Assembly (NCBI GenBank): GCA_009763385.1
Contig: CM019826.1
Location: 63,675,790 to 63,739,789, forward strand
Reading direction: 5' to 3'
Source: Coix lacryma-jobi var. lacryma-jobi
Lineage: Eukaryota > Streptophyta > Magnoliopsida > Poales > Poaceae
DNA: 64,000 bases
Below are positions 32,480 to 43,767 of this stretch, one piece after another. Positions within the stretch are counted from its first letter, which is position 1. Each line of letters starts with the position of its first letter. A program made the position numbers and the translations under genes. The notes under the pieces were generated by a model. The model did no database searches and was not told the DNA's origin. It saw only the letters and a program-made list of their open reading frames with translations.

Positions 32480-35400
32480 TCCGGTCGCCGGAAAGGAGTA
32501 CATAACCTTCGGCGACAAAGGTAAGGGCAAGGTATTGTCCGTTGGTGCAGTGCGGGTTAATGAGCACTTTGTGTTGCGCGAGGTTGCTCTTGTTTCTAAC
32601 CTGCATTTTAACTTGCTTTCTGTTTCGCAACTTTTTCGTGAAGGCTATGAGATTCGTTTCAAACCGAACCTTAGCCGGATCTTAGATCCTCAGGGTGATC
32701 TTGTATGTCTGATTTCACCCTTTGGGAATGTCTTTTCGCGCGAATTTCTCAAAGTCGTTTGGATCTTCTCGCTGTCTTTTGGCTAGTCCTTCTTCTTCTG
32801 ATCTTTGGAAGTGGCATAGGAGGCTCGGTCACCTGAGTTTTGACTTGCTTGCAAGACTTAGCTCACTTGGCTTAATCCGAGGATTGCCCAAGCTTTCGTT
32901 GGAGAAGGATCTAGTTTGCCATGCTTGCCGGCATGGAAAGATGGTTGCTGCTCCCCCACCATCCTTTGACCAAGGTTATGACCTCGCACCCCGGAGAGCT
33001 TTTGCATATGGACCTTGTTGGTCCGGCTCGGGTGAGCTCGGTTGGTGGGAAGTGGTATGTGCTTGTTATTGTTGACGACTTTTCGAGGTATTCGTGGGTC
33101 TTCTTTTTAGTTGAGAAGTCCGACATTCTCCTTCGCTCGCGATCTGATTTTGCGTCTTCAGAACGAGTTCCCTTTGAACTCGATGCGAGCGATTAGAAGT
33201 GATAATGGTTCCGAGTTTAAAAATTCGGATTTTGAGAAGTTTTGTAAACGCCTTGGTTTGGAGCATCAGTTTTCTTCTCCCTATACACCACCCCAAAATG
33301 GTGTTGTAGAGAGGAAGAATCGGACCCTTGTTGAGATGGCCAGGACGATGCTTGATGAGCATAGGACTCCTAGGCGCTATTGGGCCGAAGCTATGAACAC
33401 TGCATGCTATATTTCGAATCGCATTTTTCTGAGAGTGTTTTTGAAGAAGACCTCTTATGAGTTGCGTTTTGGTCGCCAGCCCAAGGTGAGTTATTTTAGA
33501 GTCTTTGGTTGCCACTGTTTTATATTGAAAAAAGGCAACCTAGACAAGTTTGAGTCTCGTTCTTCTGACGGTGTGTTTTTGGGTTATGGCACTCACACTC
33601 GAGCTTATCGTGTACTTAACCTTGACACTAACCGAGTCATGGAGACATCAGATGTCACCTTCGACGAGACTCTTGTTTCTCCTTCTTCTCTTCTTCTCGT
33701 TTTGAGCGTGCAGGTGATCACGAGGTTGGAGAGCCTCTTTTCGATGACGAGGAGAGGGTGCTGAAGGTATAGATGATCCAGCACCCCCTCCGCCTGCGCG
33801 CCGCCGGGAGCGGCTTCGACGACGACCCGTGGCCCCGAGACGTCTTCTTCCTGGGGGCCGTGGGATCCACCTCGCGCGGTACCTTTTGTACCCGGGGTGG
33901 AACCAGCTACTGTTGAGGGGGAGGTTACTTCTTCCCGGGAGGCGCCACGACACATCCAGCGCCAGCACCCCCCTGAACAGATGATCGGCGACATCGACGA
34001 GCGAGTTACTCGCTCCAGGTCACAGCACATCTCGCACTTTGCTCATTCTGCTTTTGTTGCGTCTTTTGAGCCCCGAGATGTTGGACACGCATTGACGGAT
34101 CCGGATTGGGTCAATGCCATGCATGAGGAGCTAGAGAACTTTGAGCGAAATCGGGTTTGGGTTCTAGTGCCACCACCTCCTGACTGTAAACCTATTGGGA
34201 CAAAATGGGTATTTAAAAACAAGCAAGGAGAGGAGGGCCACATTGTGAGAAACAAGGCCCGGCTTGTAGCGAAGGGTTATAGTCAGAAGGAGGGGATAGA
34301 TTATGAGGAGACCTTCGCTCCTGTAGCTCGTTTGGAGGCTATTAGGATACTCTTGGCTTATGCTGCATCCATGGGTTTCAAACTTTTTCAAATGGATGTC
34401 AAGAGTGCCTTCTTAAACGGCTATATTGAGGAGGAGGTCTATGTCCAGCAACCCCCCGGTTTTGAAAATCCCAAGTTTCCAAACCATGTCTTTAAACTCC
34501 ACAAAGCTTTGTATGGTTTGAAACAAGCCCCTAGAGCCTGGTATGAGAGATTAAAACCTTTTTGCTAGCTAAGGGTTTTAAAATGGGATGTGTAGATAAA
34601 ACGCTCTTTCTCCTCAAGCAAGGCAAAGATACTCTCTTGGTCCAAATTTACGTGGATGATATATCATTTTCGGTGGTTCTTCTCACGCTTTGGTTGCCAA
34701 GTTTGCAGATACTATGAGCAGGGAGTTCGAGATGAGCATGATGGGCGAGCTGACTTTCTTTCTCGGGTTGCAAATTAAGCAATCCCGAGAGGGGACGTTT
34801 GTGCACCAGGGCAAGTACACAGGGACTTGCTGAAGCGGTTCGACATGGGTGAGGCTAAGCCTCTTCCGACGCCCATGTCGACGACGACTGCCCTGGATGC
34901 CGACACGGATGGAGAAGCAGTGGACCAGAAGGAGTACCGCAGCATGATTGGATCGCTGCTCTACCTGACGGCGACACGGCCGGACATTCAGTTCGCCGTG
35001 TGCTTGTGCGCGCGCTTTCAGGCTTCGCCACGCACTTCTCACCGTCAGGCGGTGAAGCGCATCTTCAGGTACCTTCGTTTCACGCCCGAGCTCGGGATTT
35101 GGTATTCTGCTTCCTCCACCCTCTCGCTTTGTGGCTTTTCTGATGCTGATTTTGCTGGTTGTCGCATTGAGCGCAAGTCCACTTCAGGGACTTGCCAGTT
35201 TATTGGATCTTCTCTTGTGTCGTGGTCTTCTCGCAAGCAGTCTAGTGTCGCTCAGTCTACCACGGAGGCTGAATATGTTGCTGCGGCTAGCTGCTGTTCC
35301 CAGTTACTCTGGATGATGGCCACTTTGCGTGATTTTGGTTTGAGCTTTACTCGAGTTCCTTTGCTTTGTGACAGCACGAGTGCCATTAGCGTTGCTAAGA

Positions 35401-35594
35401 ACCCTGTGCTTCACTCGAAAACCAAACACATTGATGTGCGCTTTCATTTCTTGCGAGACCACCAGGAGAAGGGTGATATCGACCTTCGCCATGTCGATAC
35501 TCATCACCAATTGGCTGATATTTTCACCAAGCCTTTAGACGAATCAACCTTTAATAGGTTGAGGGGTGAGCTTGGTGTGTGTTTCCCCTTTTAG
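32394..35594 (+). pseudogene. pol: A1 pol: protease, integrase, RT, RNase H (frameshifted)
   Basis: Almost base-for-base the same as A2 pol. Small indels near 32732, 32950, 33118, 33690, 33755, 33797, 34556, 34660 and 34820 break the frame into pieces. The recognisable pieces are the protease DSGCSRHMTG, the integrase zinc site and DDE core, RT with FQMDVKSAFLNG, and RNase H with SDADFAG and TTEAEY. The YVDD box at about 34650 is disturbed by an indel. The final stop is at 35592-35594. As in A2, a UAG (32391-32393) lies in frame directly before the open region. Confidence 0.92.
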
Positions 35595-37251
35595 ATGGGG
35601 GAAGCATTTTGAGATGTACAGACTGACTCTTTTATTTTGAGGCTCTTTTCTTTTGAGTTTCTTGAGTCTCTCCTTTGGTATCTTCTTTCTTCAGTTTTGT
35701 GTCGGGCATACGCATTTACATTCTGAGCTTCATGTCTATATTCACTAGAATGTAATTATGCTCTTGTTAGTATTGCTCCGATACTTATGATGATGCTTGT
35801 AGCTTATGCTCTTTCTGATCACTGTTACATGTTATGAGCGAGCTATTTTTTGGAATGGTGAATTATGCCTAATGTATATAAATCTGAAAATGTTCACCAT
35901 TGAGATATGCAACTAGCATGTGTAGGGTGTGTTGAGTCCATTCCTGCTTTTCATATATGCTAGGTTGCTATGTCTCTAGTTCTGAGTCATTCACTTGCTT
36001 GGTTGTTCATAACTTGCTTAAAATCTGAACCAAGTATTGTTGAATTGAAAAGATCGAGATGGGATTGCTTGTCAACACCTCATGGTATTGAGACTGTTTC
36101 TCATTGCACTTTGAGTTAAACTTGAGCCATGTAGTGTATGACCGAAACCGTTGCTTTAAGCTTCTGATTGCTTCGGCATAGGCTTCGCACGGTTGAAAAG
36201 TTAGGCGATGACAAGCTTTCAACCTCTCGCAATCACATGCTAAAAATGAACTTGTGAATTCTTTTACCGCTGCAACTCCGATATGAATTTGAAATCACAA
36301 GTATATGCTTCATTCCTATGCATGATGATTGAACTTTGCTAGGGGTAGTTCACCTTGTATATATGCTTAGCACTTGTTTGGATTCCTTCTATACATGTCT
36401 AGTGCTATTTTGATGGTGACTATCCTTTTGGCTTAAAACTGCTCACATGCTCATATGCTTCATATTTCGTATAAGTGATCAGTTTGAGCCTTTGCTATTT
36501 GAGTGCTTAATTGAGATGTTGGAGCTATACTGATTAGAGCATCTTTGCACTCTTTTGACTATATACTTGAAGCTCCTAACTTGCATTTTGACTTCATATG
36601 CATTGTGGAAGGAGATCTTGTGTTCAGAGGGAGTTTATGTGAAGAGAGTTGCTTCTCCGATACCTTTTGGCCTTGATAAGTGCATTTTCAACTAGGGGGA
36701 GAAATTTACGCAAATCATATGCCCTGAAAATCTTTTGTCCTAGTTGCTTGCATTTGTCGAGGGGGAGTTTGCTAGTTGTGTTGAGCCGTTGCCTCTGTCT
36801 TGAGGGACTAGCAAACGTTCCTAGCTTCTCATGAGCTTTCATAAGCTTTTCATTTGGCTTTCAATTGGTATCGTCTGGTGTGCTTTCCCATTTGGTTTGG
36901 GTTGATTTTCAATTGGTTCGGAGTGATTTTCTTGCTAGTTGTGTTGAGCCTCTGTGCCTCTATCTTGAGGGACTAGCATTTTGCTTCTGTTGTCCTCCGA
37001 TCTTCAATTGCTATCTGCTAGCGGTGTTCTGTACCTCTTCTTGAGGGCTAGCTTTGCTTTGCTTGGTTGCGTCAAGCCGTTGCCCATGTCTTTGGGACCA
37101 AGTTTTTGCTTCATCCACTTGACCTTCTTCTTGGCTTTTGTTAAGGCTTCTGGGTCATTTGGTTGGGTTTTCTCTTCCCACTCCTCCTACCTCCTCCTCT
37201 TCTTCTTATTCATTTGTTGTGGAGTTGACAATGCACTCATCAAGGGGAGAT
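35595..37251 (+). other. A1 non-coding 3' region
   Basis: This is 1.65 kb between the pol stop and the 3' LTR. There is no envelope-like ORF, although some SIRE-lineage elements carry one here. It contains ACTAGGGGGAGAAATTT (36691-36707), an internal purine tract typical of copia elements, then four repeated stem-loops (36767-37103). It ends in the purine tract CAAGGGGAGAT (37241-37251). Confidence 0.8.
36767..37103 (+). repeat. Four related stem-loops in A1 3' region
   Basis: Hairpin 1 is GTTTGCTAGT (36767-36776) with ACTAGCAAAC (36807-36816), a 10-bp perfect stem. Hairpin 2 is TGCTAGT (36933) with ACTAGCA (36972). Hairpin 3 is GCTAGC (37017) with GCTAGC (37047). Hairpin 4 is CTTGGT (37062) with ACCAAG (37097). 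Loops share a GTTGAGCC...TCTTGAGGG-like text. Confidence 0.8.
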
Positions 37252-39246
37252 TGCGGATACATGGGTGTATGCCGAGTCTCTGTGTGATGAGTGATTGTCC
37301 GGAGATGATGCGCATGTTCTTTGGCTTGTGTTGTGCAGGTGTCGAGCACGGAGACAGTGATCGATGGCGGGTGAAGGTCAAGTTGCGACGTGCCGTGCCG
37401 ACGGACCGGGCGCGATGAAGGATGGGCGTGCCGTGCGGCGGACGTGCCATGCCGATGTATCGGACGGTGAAGGGCGGACGTGGACTTGGACTGATGGACT
37501 GGAGGCCGGAGGATCAGCTGTGGTGGCTGGCAGCCTGCGACAGCGACAGGCGGAGAAGTGCGATCATGTCGGTGGAAGGGGTGCACAGGCGGTGCATCCC
37601 CTCTACGACGCCGGTTTGTTGGTAGAGCCCGGGAAAAACCAACGGTGGACGGTTTCCAGGTTTGGGCCTCAAAACCTGGGTGCTGGGTTTCCAGGTTGAG
37701 CCACAAAACCTGGGCGCGACGGTTTCCAGGTTGAGCCTCAAAACCTGGGCGTGGGCCGGTTTCCGAGTTTGGGCCTCAAACTCGGGCGCGGACGGTTTCC
37801 GAGTTTGGGCCACAAAACTCGGGCGCGGACGGTTTTCCGGTTTGGCCTCAAAACTGGGCTGGAGGCTGGTTTCCCGGTTTGGGCCGCAAAACCGGGGGTG
37901 CAGAGTGGTGGCGGCACGTGGCGGCGATCTGAAGGTTGCGTGGAGGCGACGCGGAAGACCGTGCGGGCGTGGCCGTCGATCTCCTATCTACTACCAGCGG
38001 GTGGACTAGAATAGCCTTAGGGTTAGGCTGGTCCGCTCTGTAATTAGAGTAGAGAGGGGTAGAGTAGGAAATAGACTTAGGCTAGGTTAGTATAAGTAGT
38101 CTAGGGGAGACACCCTCCTCCCTATCTCAATCTCAGTTAGCGCAGTCATTGCTTCCTAGCACCTAGGGTTTCCACTCTCCCATCCCTGCTCTAGCTAGTT
38201 GAGATCCGCAGAGAGACTCCACTCTGTGTACTGTTGATTGAGGAAGTGAGGCCGTATCCTCACCTTGGAGCACAGATCGATGGCTTGATTTGCGTCCTTA
38301 ATTCGAGTTCGTGGCTGTGATTCGCGTTTTCTTTGTGTTCTTCGCGGAATCCTTTTCTCCACGATTTTCCCGTCGCTTGATCTCTTTGCTCGGTTCATCT
38401 TTTGCAAAACCGTTTGAACCAAGTTGTTCTAGATCGTGAGGCTCTCCTTTCCACCGAAGGAATTAAACTCTAACCTCACTCACGGTCTAGGAGATCGATC
38501 GATTTCGTTTTTTGCGTTCTTGCCTTTGCTCCATGCCCCGAATTTCTTGATTCACCGATTTGGAGTTAGGTTCGAGCCATGATCTCTTAGAGATAGCTCA
38601 CTAACATCCTTGTGACCCCTCAGATCGAATCCTAGGCCTAGAGCTTTTGATTTAGAGGAGATCGGGTTGAATCATCAAGAACTGCGCTGTTTTCGGGAGC
38701 ATCGGACGCTATCACGGGAGCATCGGACGCTAGGGTCCCTAGCATCGGACGCTCCGGTGACGCGTGTCACGTTTTCGGCGTTTTAGTTTGCATCGGACGC
38801 TAGGCATCGGACGCGTCCGTTGTCCATCGGACGCGCCGGAGCCTTTGCATCGGACGCTGGGTGATTACTGTTCACAGCGTCCGATGGTGGAACAGTAAGG
38901 TTCCAGAACCGCCAGTCTGCATCGGACGCTTCCGGTGGTCTGGCATCGGACGCAGGCCAGCGTCCGATGCGTCTGGTCTGGTTTCGCACGGTTTCGTCCG
39001 CGGTTCGCTCGTTCGTTGTCGGAATTGATTTCCGTCTTTTGGCGTTGGCTTTCTAGAGTTGTCTAGTGTCTCGCTGTGCTTCTAGGAAGCATCCACCCTA
39101 CATATAGGGTCGTGGACATTAGCAAGCTCTAGGGTTTCGCTTTGGGTCGATTTTGGGACAGTGGCATCTAGTTTCCGTAAGGAAATTTTGAAGCTCCCAT
39201 TCACCCCCCCCCTCTGGTCGCTTTCGGTTAGCTTCTCGGTCCTTCA
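37252..39246 (+). repeat. A1 3' LTR
   Basis: 1995 bp, collinear with the 5' LTR. Its hairpin array is at 37651-37898 (seven units, the sixth degenerate), its TATA box at 38091-38098 and its CATCGGACGC array at 38698-38972. It ends CGGTCCTTCA before the GTGGA duplication. Confidence 0.95.
37651..37898 (+). repeat. Hairpin array in A1 3' LTR
   Basis: The stem classes appear in the order CCAGG x3, CCGAG x2, a unit with a damaged stem (CCGGTTT/AAAACTGG), then CCCGG. It matches the 5' LTR array unit for unit except for the sixth. Confidence 0.9.
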
Positions 39247-39251
39247 GTGGA

Positions 39252-39560
39252 TGCACACTTGCTACTACTCCCTCCAACACTACTAGGTCCTTAATCCTGA
39301 TATTTATCAAATTTCAAATACCCTCACTAGCTCTAGCACTCACTTGCACTCTCCAATGTCTTCTCAAGAGTTCAAATTGATTAAGATAGCCTCCATGCAG
39401 AGTCGGAGGTCTATTTAAAAACAGCCCCAATTCAACCATACCCGTTGGGTGTTTGACAGTGGATATTGCCCAAATAAGATACTAAAACTCCGTTAATAAG
39501 GTTGGTTTCAAGGAAGAATAACATGACATAAGCACATTTTATCAATAACTAGCGCCACTT
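39252..39560 (-). mobile_element. Copia LTR (family I), antisense, continuation
   Basis: The sequence reads on from 27608 when A1 is removed (GAGAAGGGTGGA then TGCACACTTGC). On the minus strand a TTTAAATAGACC box at about 39410 is the probable TATA. The far end of the LTR is not clear; 39560 is an estimate. Confidence 0.6.
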
Positions 39561-39882
39561 GTACCTAAAAGTGTTTTTATGCAGAAAAAAAAAAAATAGG
39601 GTAAGATGGGTTGGTGGAACCCACATAGGGGTTGGGCCACCCCGTATGGCACCACCAAAAGCTCTGCCATGATCCATGTGAAGCTCTCCAAAGTGTTTTT
39701 CTCCACCGTGGATGCATACTTGTGTTTCCTCTCAACGGTGGAAGATGAAGTCACATGGATCCATAGGCTCACAAGATGACAAACACAAGAACCAACATGA
39801 CAACTTTGAATACAATGGTTTTCTCTCTCTACTACGCCCAGCCGTCGTCCCTGTCACAGATGTAACTTGGTTGAGCAACTCC
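39561..39882. other. Unassigned low-copy or old-repeat sequence
   Basis: It has an A-run (39583-39596) and no ORF I can relate to a family. The minus-strand open frame here (39542-39772) shows no recognisable domain. The last three bases (TCC) are the target duplication of the CACTA element. Confidence 0.3.
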
Positions 39883-40427
39883 CACGACTACAGACAAGGC
39901 CTTTAGCCCTGGTTGGGAAGAGGCTTTAGCCCCGGTTGGGCTAGCCATCCGGGACTAAAAGTGGGAGCCTTTAGCCCCGGTTGCTCTCACCCGGGGCTAA
40001 AGGCTCCCACGATAAAAAATAAATGTGCGTCTGTGAGATTTGAACTCAGCACCTCTCGCCTTGCGCACACTTGCCAACTCAGCTACACAACCCACGTGAG
40101 ATAGTTCTGGACGTTTTTTTTTTGAATTCACTCATGAAGGACGTTTAGTCCCGGTTGGTGTTACCAACCGGGACTAAAAGGACCTTTAGTCCCCGGTGGT
40201 ACACCAACCGGGGCTAAAAGGTCACCCTTTAGTCCGGTTGGTGTTACAACCGGACAAAGGTTGGGGACCTTTAGTCTGGGTTGTTAATACCAACCGGGAC
40301 TAAGGTTCCCCTTTAGTCTCGGTTGGTTTTACCAACCGGGACTAAAAGTCTTTATCCCCGGACGTAATTTTTTTCCGAGACTAAAACTCAGTTGATAGAT
40401 CGTCCAAAGGCATGTTCTGTAGTAGTG
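39883..40427. mobile_element. Non-autonomous CACTA-type (En/Spm) MITE, 545 bp
   Basis: The left end CACGACTACAGACAAGGCC and right end (complement) CACTACTACAGAACATGCC form imperfect terminal inverted repeats. A 3-bp target duplication TCC is at 39880-39882 and 40428-40430. Many subterminal repeats of CCTTTAGTCCCGGTTGG type occur in both orientations (39890-40010 and 40140-40345), as expected for transposase binding sites. There is no transposase ORF. A tRNA-like segment sits in the middle. Confidence 0.92.
40026..40095 (-). other. tRNA-like segment inside the CACTA MITE
   Basis: On the minus strand TAGCTGAGTTGG (40085-40074) fits a pol III A box and GAGTTCAAATCTC (40047-40035) resembles a B box, spaced as in a tRNA. 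Acceptor pairing is poor, so it is a tRNA-derived relic or chance likeness, not a tRNA gene call. Confidence 0.5.
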
Positions 40428-41206
40428 TCCATATTATTTCTATATCCCGATTTCTATATCCCGACGCCTTGTCATTGTCAATTCCAGTTTCCACATTGAA
40501 CCTTTATTGTACTTGCGGCAGCTCACCGTTGCCCCCCTGACAGGCTCCCCTTCTTGCCAAACCTGCATCTGTTCGGTGACCTAAGTAGCACCGTATGCCT
40601 GCCTCCGTGCCGCCTTCCTCCATCTCGGCACAAAGCAAAGGCCTAGGCCATCCGTGCGCAGGTGTACTGCTTGGCACGCAGGACCAGTGAGCAGCATGTC
40701 CACTGGTACAAGCTTGTATAACTAGTTGAGTGTCCTTGTGATGCTACGTTCCTACTTAAAATCCCATAATTTTTAGCCATATGAGTAAAACATATGTAAA
40801 ATCTCATGACATACAATCACTATTGAAATTAGACCAATATCAAGCACTCCATATTAGCATCCACTACTGGCTAAATCTTGTAGCAACTGAATAGTGGCAA
40901 GTTATCATCCCTTTGAACAGATCTCGTACAAAGCTGGTAGCAAAGACAAAGGTTCTTCCAAAAGAATGAGTAAATTCAAAATCTAATGTAGAAATATATG
41001 GCTGTAAGCCTGTAATTCTTCCATTTTCAAACAGATTCAACTAAAATTTCTATGAATATAAGGAGGTCATACAAGATTTGCACAATGCATTGAGGATAAC
41101 TACCTTGAGAAACTCCCCAATCACCCTGCTGTTGAGCATGGCAGGTGAGCATGGCAGCCTTCTCAGCAAAACATACCTGCTTAAATATGTGTAGTGTACT
41201 AATGTA
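40428..41206. other. Unassigned sequence, possibly host flank
   Basis: Not recognised as any element in this window. There is a direct repeat TTTCTATATCCCGA at about 40438 and 40452. The GC-rich part (40500-40700) has short open frames only. A minus-strand frame at 41027-41266 has no known domain. Confidence 0.3.
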
Positions 41207-41208
41207 TA

Positions 41209-41443
41209 CTCCCTCCGTCCCTAATTGACCATCGCCGTTGGTGTGCGTGCCACAAGTTTGACTCAATTTGTAGCAAATGTGTGCAACATTTGTATCTCCA
41301 AATAATTTTGTTAAAAAACTAGATTCAAATATCTATCCAACGATACTAATTATGTATCATACATATTAATATTTTTTAATATATATTTAGTCAAAGTTGT
41401 TTCTTGGGAAGCGCAAACGACAGACATTTAGGGACGGAGGGAG
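41209..41443. mobile_element. Stowaway MITE (Tc1/mariner type), 235 bp
   Basis: The termini CTCCCTCCGTCCC and GGGACGGAGGGAG are perfect inverted repeats, flanked by a TA duplication (41207-41208 and 41444-41445). The interior is AT-rich and non-coding, as usual for Stowaway. Confidence 0.96.
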
Positions 41444-41480
41444 TACGTAGTATACGTGATTGAACAACAAAACAATTGAT

Positions 41481-41567
41481 TTAATAGTACGAGCTATTGA
41501 ACTCCTGCGCGTGCAGGAACTTGAGCAGCACCATGTCCATGCACTCGTCGTCCCCCACCAGCAATCC
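41481..41567 (-). pseudogene. Patellin/SEC14-like exon fragment
   Basis: The minus-strand frame reads GLLVGDDECMDMVLLKFL then HAQEF, close to the conserved start of the CRAL-TRIO N-terminal region of plant patellins (pattern L-L-G-D-D-x-x-x-D-V-V-L-L-K-F-L-R-A-R-x-F). The match stops after the EF, where the frame runs into NSSYY and a stop, so the sequence has either reached an intron or decayed. Upstream (rightward) it is cut at 41571 by the antisense copia LTR J. In an intact gene the product would bind phosphoinositides and act in membrane trafficking. The fragment is only 28 codons, so the assignment rests on one motif. Confidence 0.5.
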
Positions 41568-41571
41568 TGTA

Positions 41572-41933
41572 TGAAAGGACCGTGACGCCTAAGAGAGGAG
41601 ATGAATTAGGCAACTAAAAACTTTACTCTAACTATGACCTCTAATTACCAACTAGTCAAAACCTATACAAGAAAGTAAACTAGATAAAAGTGCAACTATG
41701 GTTTTGCTAGGTGTGTTGCTATCTCTACCGCAAAAGAGTTATGCGACCTAGGTTCCAATCCTATCAACTAGCCTAACAACTAAGCTAGGAAAGGTAAAGA
41801 CATAATTAAGGTAGCAAAGTAAATGCGGAAGCTAAAGAGCAAGGTAGAGATGCAAACTCCCGTCGACGACTCCGGTATTTTGACCAAGCTATCGAGAAGC
41901 ACGCAAGCTTCCCCCTAGTCCTCGTTGGAGCCC
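41572..41933 (-). mobile_element. Copia LTR fragment (family J), antisense
   Basis: It starts TGAAAGGACCGTGACGCC and has the same layout as I (27068), including CCTAGTCCTCGTTGGAGC. It is cut at 41933/41934 by element D; the remainder would be beyond the right edge of the window. Confidence 0.75.
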
Positions 41934-43585
41934 TATTGATGGTCCTTACAGTCAATATTATACCATCAACTAATGCATAGAATGATATAAAATGAACCAT
42001 AAAGCATAGTTGTAGTGTTTGATTCTAACAAGTTGCACGAGTTTTGGTGTTCTCACTTGTTTCGTAGGGTTATCAATATTTCACCATATAAAAGTATCTC
42101 AAATGATGAAACAGAGCACACCATTGCGAAGAGCTCGTCGAGACAATCGAAACAGACATATGATTTGCTATATTTGGAGTCCCGACGAGAGAGTCCTTGT
42201 TGGATACGACATGGAAGCTTCTAGAACAACCTGGAGTGATCACCAAGCAACATAATTCAGGGACTAAACTAACAGATCCAACAGCTTCGGTGAATTACTG
42301 TCTTCCAATGAGTTTTACAAAAGATGGAAGAAGATTGAATCCTAATCCAATCCGATGAATCACGCAAACAGACAGAAAGTCGCATGAGGGCAATAAGGAA
42401 GGTTCCAGAAGACACCTTGATGAAGGCGGTGCCCGACAGCTGACAGGTGGGGCCGGCCGGCCCTACCCCCAGGCCAGCCGGCCTGGGCCTACCTGGAAGT
42501 CTCCCCTCCTTTGCGTGACGAACTCCAACAGATCTCTTCAATGCAATTTGGCCCATTAAGGCCCATGTTCGTACGGTGAAGAAGTTTAGTACCACATCGC
42601 TTGCTCAAGGTGGAGGGGAGGCCAGGAGCCCCTATATAATAAACCCCAGACCTCCCCCTAGATCCATCCATCATTATCTCTATTCATTATCCACCTTCAG
42701 AGCAAAAGCTAGGGTTTCTAGATGAGAGGGGTCCCTCGAATGGACAACCTCTCTCTAGAATTAGTTTAGATCTAGTCTTCTAGATAGTAGAGAGATGGAG
42801 AGAGAGGGAGGAGTTTGGAGGAAATGTTGGCCTGTCAGTGCTTCTTCCTTCGGTTATACTTCGGCGGGATCAAGCTCTGCTCGAGCTTGCTCCTGAGATG
42901 CTTCGGGTGATCAACATCCGATTCATGTAAGTTTCTTGTTTATATTATTCTTCTAGTCACGAGTCTCTTTTGAGCGCTTTAATTTATTGCAATAGGTTAT
43001 AGTATAATTCGTAGTGTAAGCGTGGTGCTTAGGCTCGAGTTACTCGTAGATGTATCCTATAGGCCGGGCGTATTTAGGTGGTAGCTCGTGGGTGTGACTC
43101 TTATAGACCCGTTGAATCCTTTGTAGTCCACTTTCCCGTTTATAGGACGAGCAGGACCATAGTTACCTAGTTGGGATGTACTCTAGATGCAGCCCTTCTT
43201 TCGTAATGTCCCTAGTTGAATCGTATAAAACATAGTCTTTTGCCTAGATCAGAACTAGACGAATCCCAAGTTATCCTCTCTATACTCCTGCTATCGACCT
43301 CATACTAGATTGCTACTTCCCTATGCTTTAATCTTGTTTTTACTTAATCTTGTTTCTACTTAGTTTCTACTACTATTCATTTATCCTCTGGTTAAGTTAG
43401 AACGTAGTTGATCTCACACGTTTCTCTGTGGATACGATATTAAAACCTCCTGGTGAAAGCTACAATGGTATCCGTGCGCTTGCGGATCTTTTTCTGTGTG
43501 CTCATATATACCAACCAACCACTTCTATGTGTTGCCGCTAGTGGTGACAGCCTAACATTAGTGTGATGTTAGTAAGTGCCAACTA
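41934..43585 (+). repeat. D 5' LTR
   Basis: It starts TATTGATGGTCC and ends AGTGCCAACTA, about 1.65 kb. A palindromic block (42449-42486) with GGCCGGCCGGCCC lies in the position of the B-family GACCGACCGGTC block, and TATATAAT is at 42633-42640. The U5 block GTGCGCTTGCGGA (about 43474) is shared with B, C and E. Confidence 0.75.
42633..42640 (+). promoter_or_regulatory. TATA box of D LTR
   Basis: TATATAAT lies within CCCCTATATAATAAACC, about 150 bp downstream of the palindromic block. Confidence 0.7.
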
Positions 43586-43589
43586 GCTT

Positions 43590-43608
43590 TCTGGCGCCAT
43601 TGCCGGGG
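43590..43608 (+). other. D primer binding site
   Basis: TCTGGCGCCATTGCCGGGG is an Asp-tRNA-type site with one change from the B1 sequence. Confidence 0.82.
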
Positions 43609-43767
43609 AAACGGTTGCTGAGTTAACTACGAACCTAGCTTAATCTTTTCCTTTATATAAAATAAAAAAATATTCTATCTTTCCTTATCTTTATCTTTTC
43701 CCTCTATCCTTTAATTTTATCCTTTGCCTCATCTCTGCTATTCTTTCTTCTTACCTATCCTTTCATC

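Larger units (their letters stand above)
27609..39246 (+). mobile_element. A1: full-length SIRE-type copia retrotransposon
   Basis: This is an 11.6-kb element with LTRs at 27609-29595 and 37252-39246 and a perfect GTGGA target duplication (27604-27608 and 39247-39251). A Met-type primer site (29597-29610) follows the 5' LTR, and the purine tract AAGGGGAGAT precedes the 3' LTR. Gag, then pol in copia order (protease, integrase, RT, RNase H), occupies 29659-35594, followed by 1.65 kb of non-coding 3' region with repeated hairpins. Sequence agrees closely with A2, but the frames are broken by many small indels. Confidence 0.96.

Noticed and set aside
35595..37251. An envelope-like third ORF in A1, as in some SIRE elements
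   Set aside because: No frame longer than about 72 codons, and no signal peptide or membrane segment.
41027..41266. A 79-aa minus-strand ORF as a patellin exon or other host gene
   Set aside because: It overlaps the left end of the Stowaway MITE and shows no family motif.
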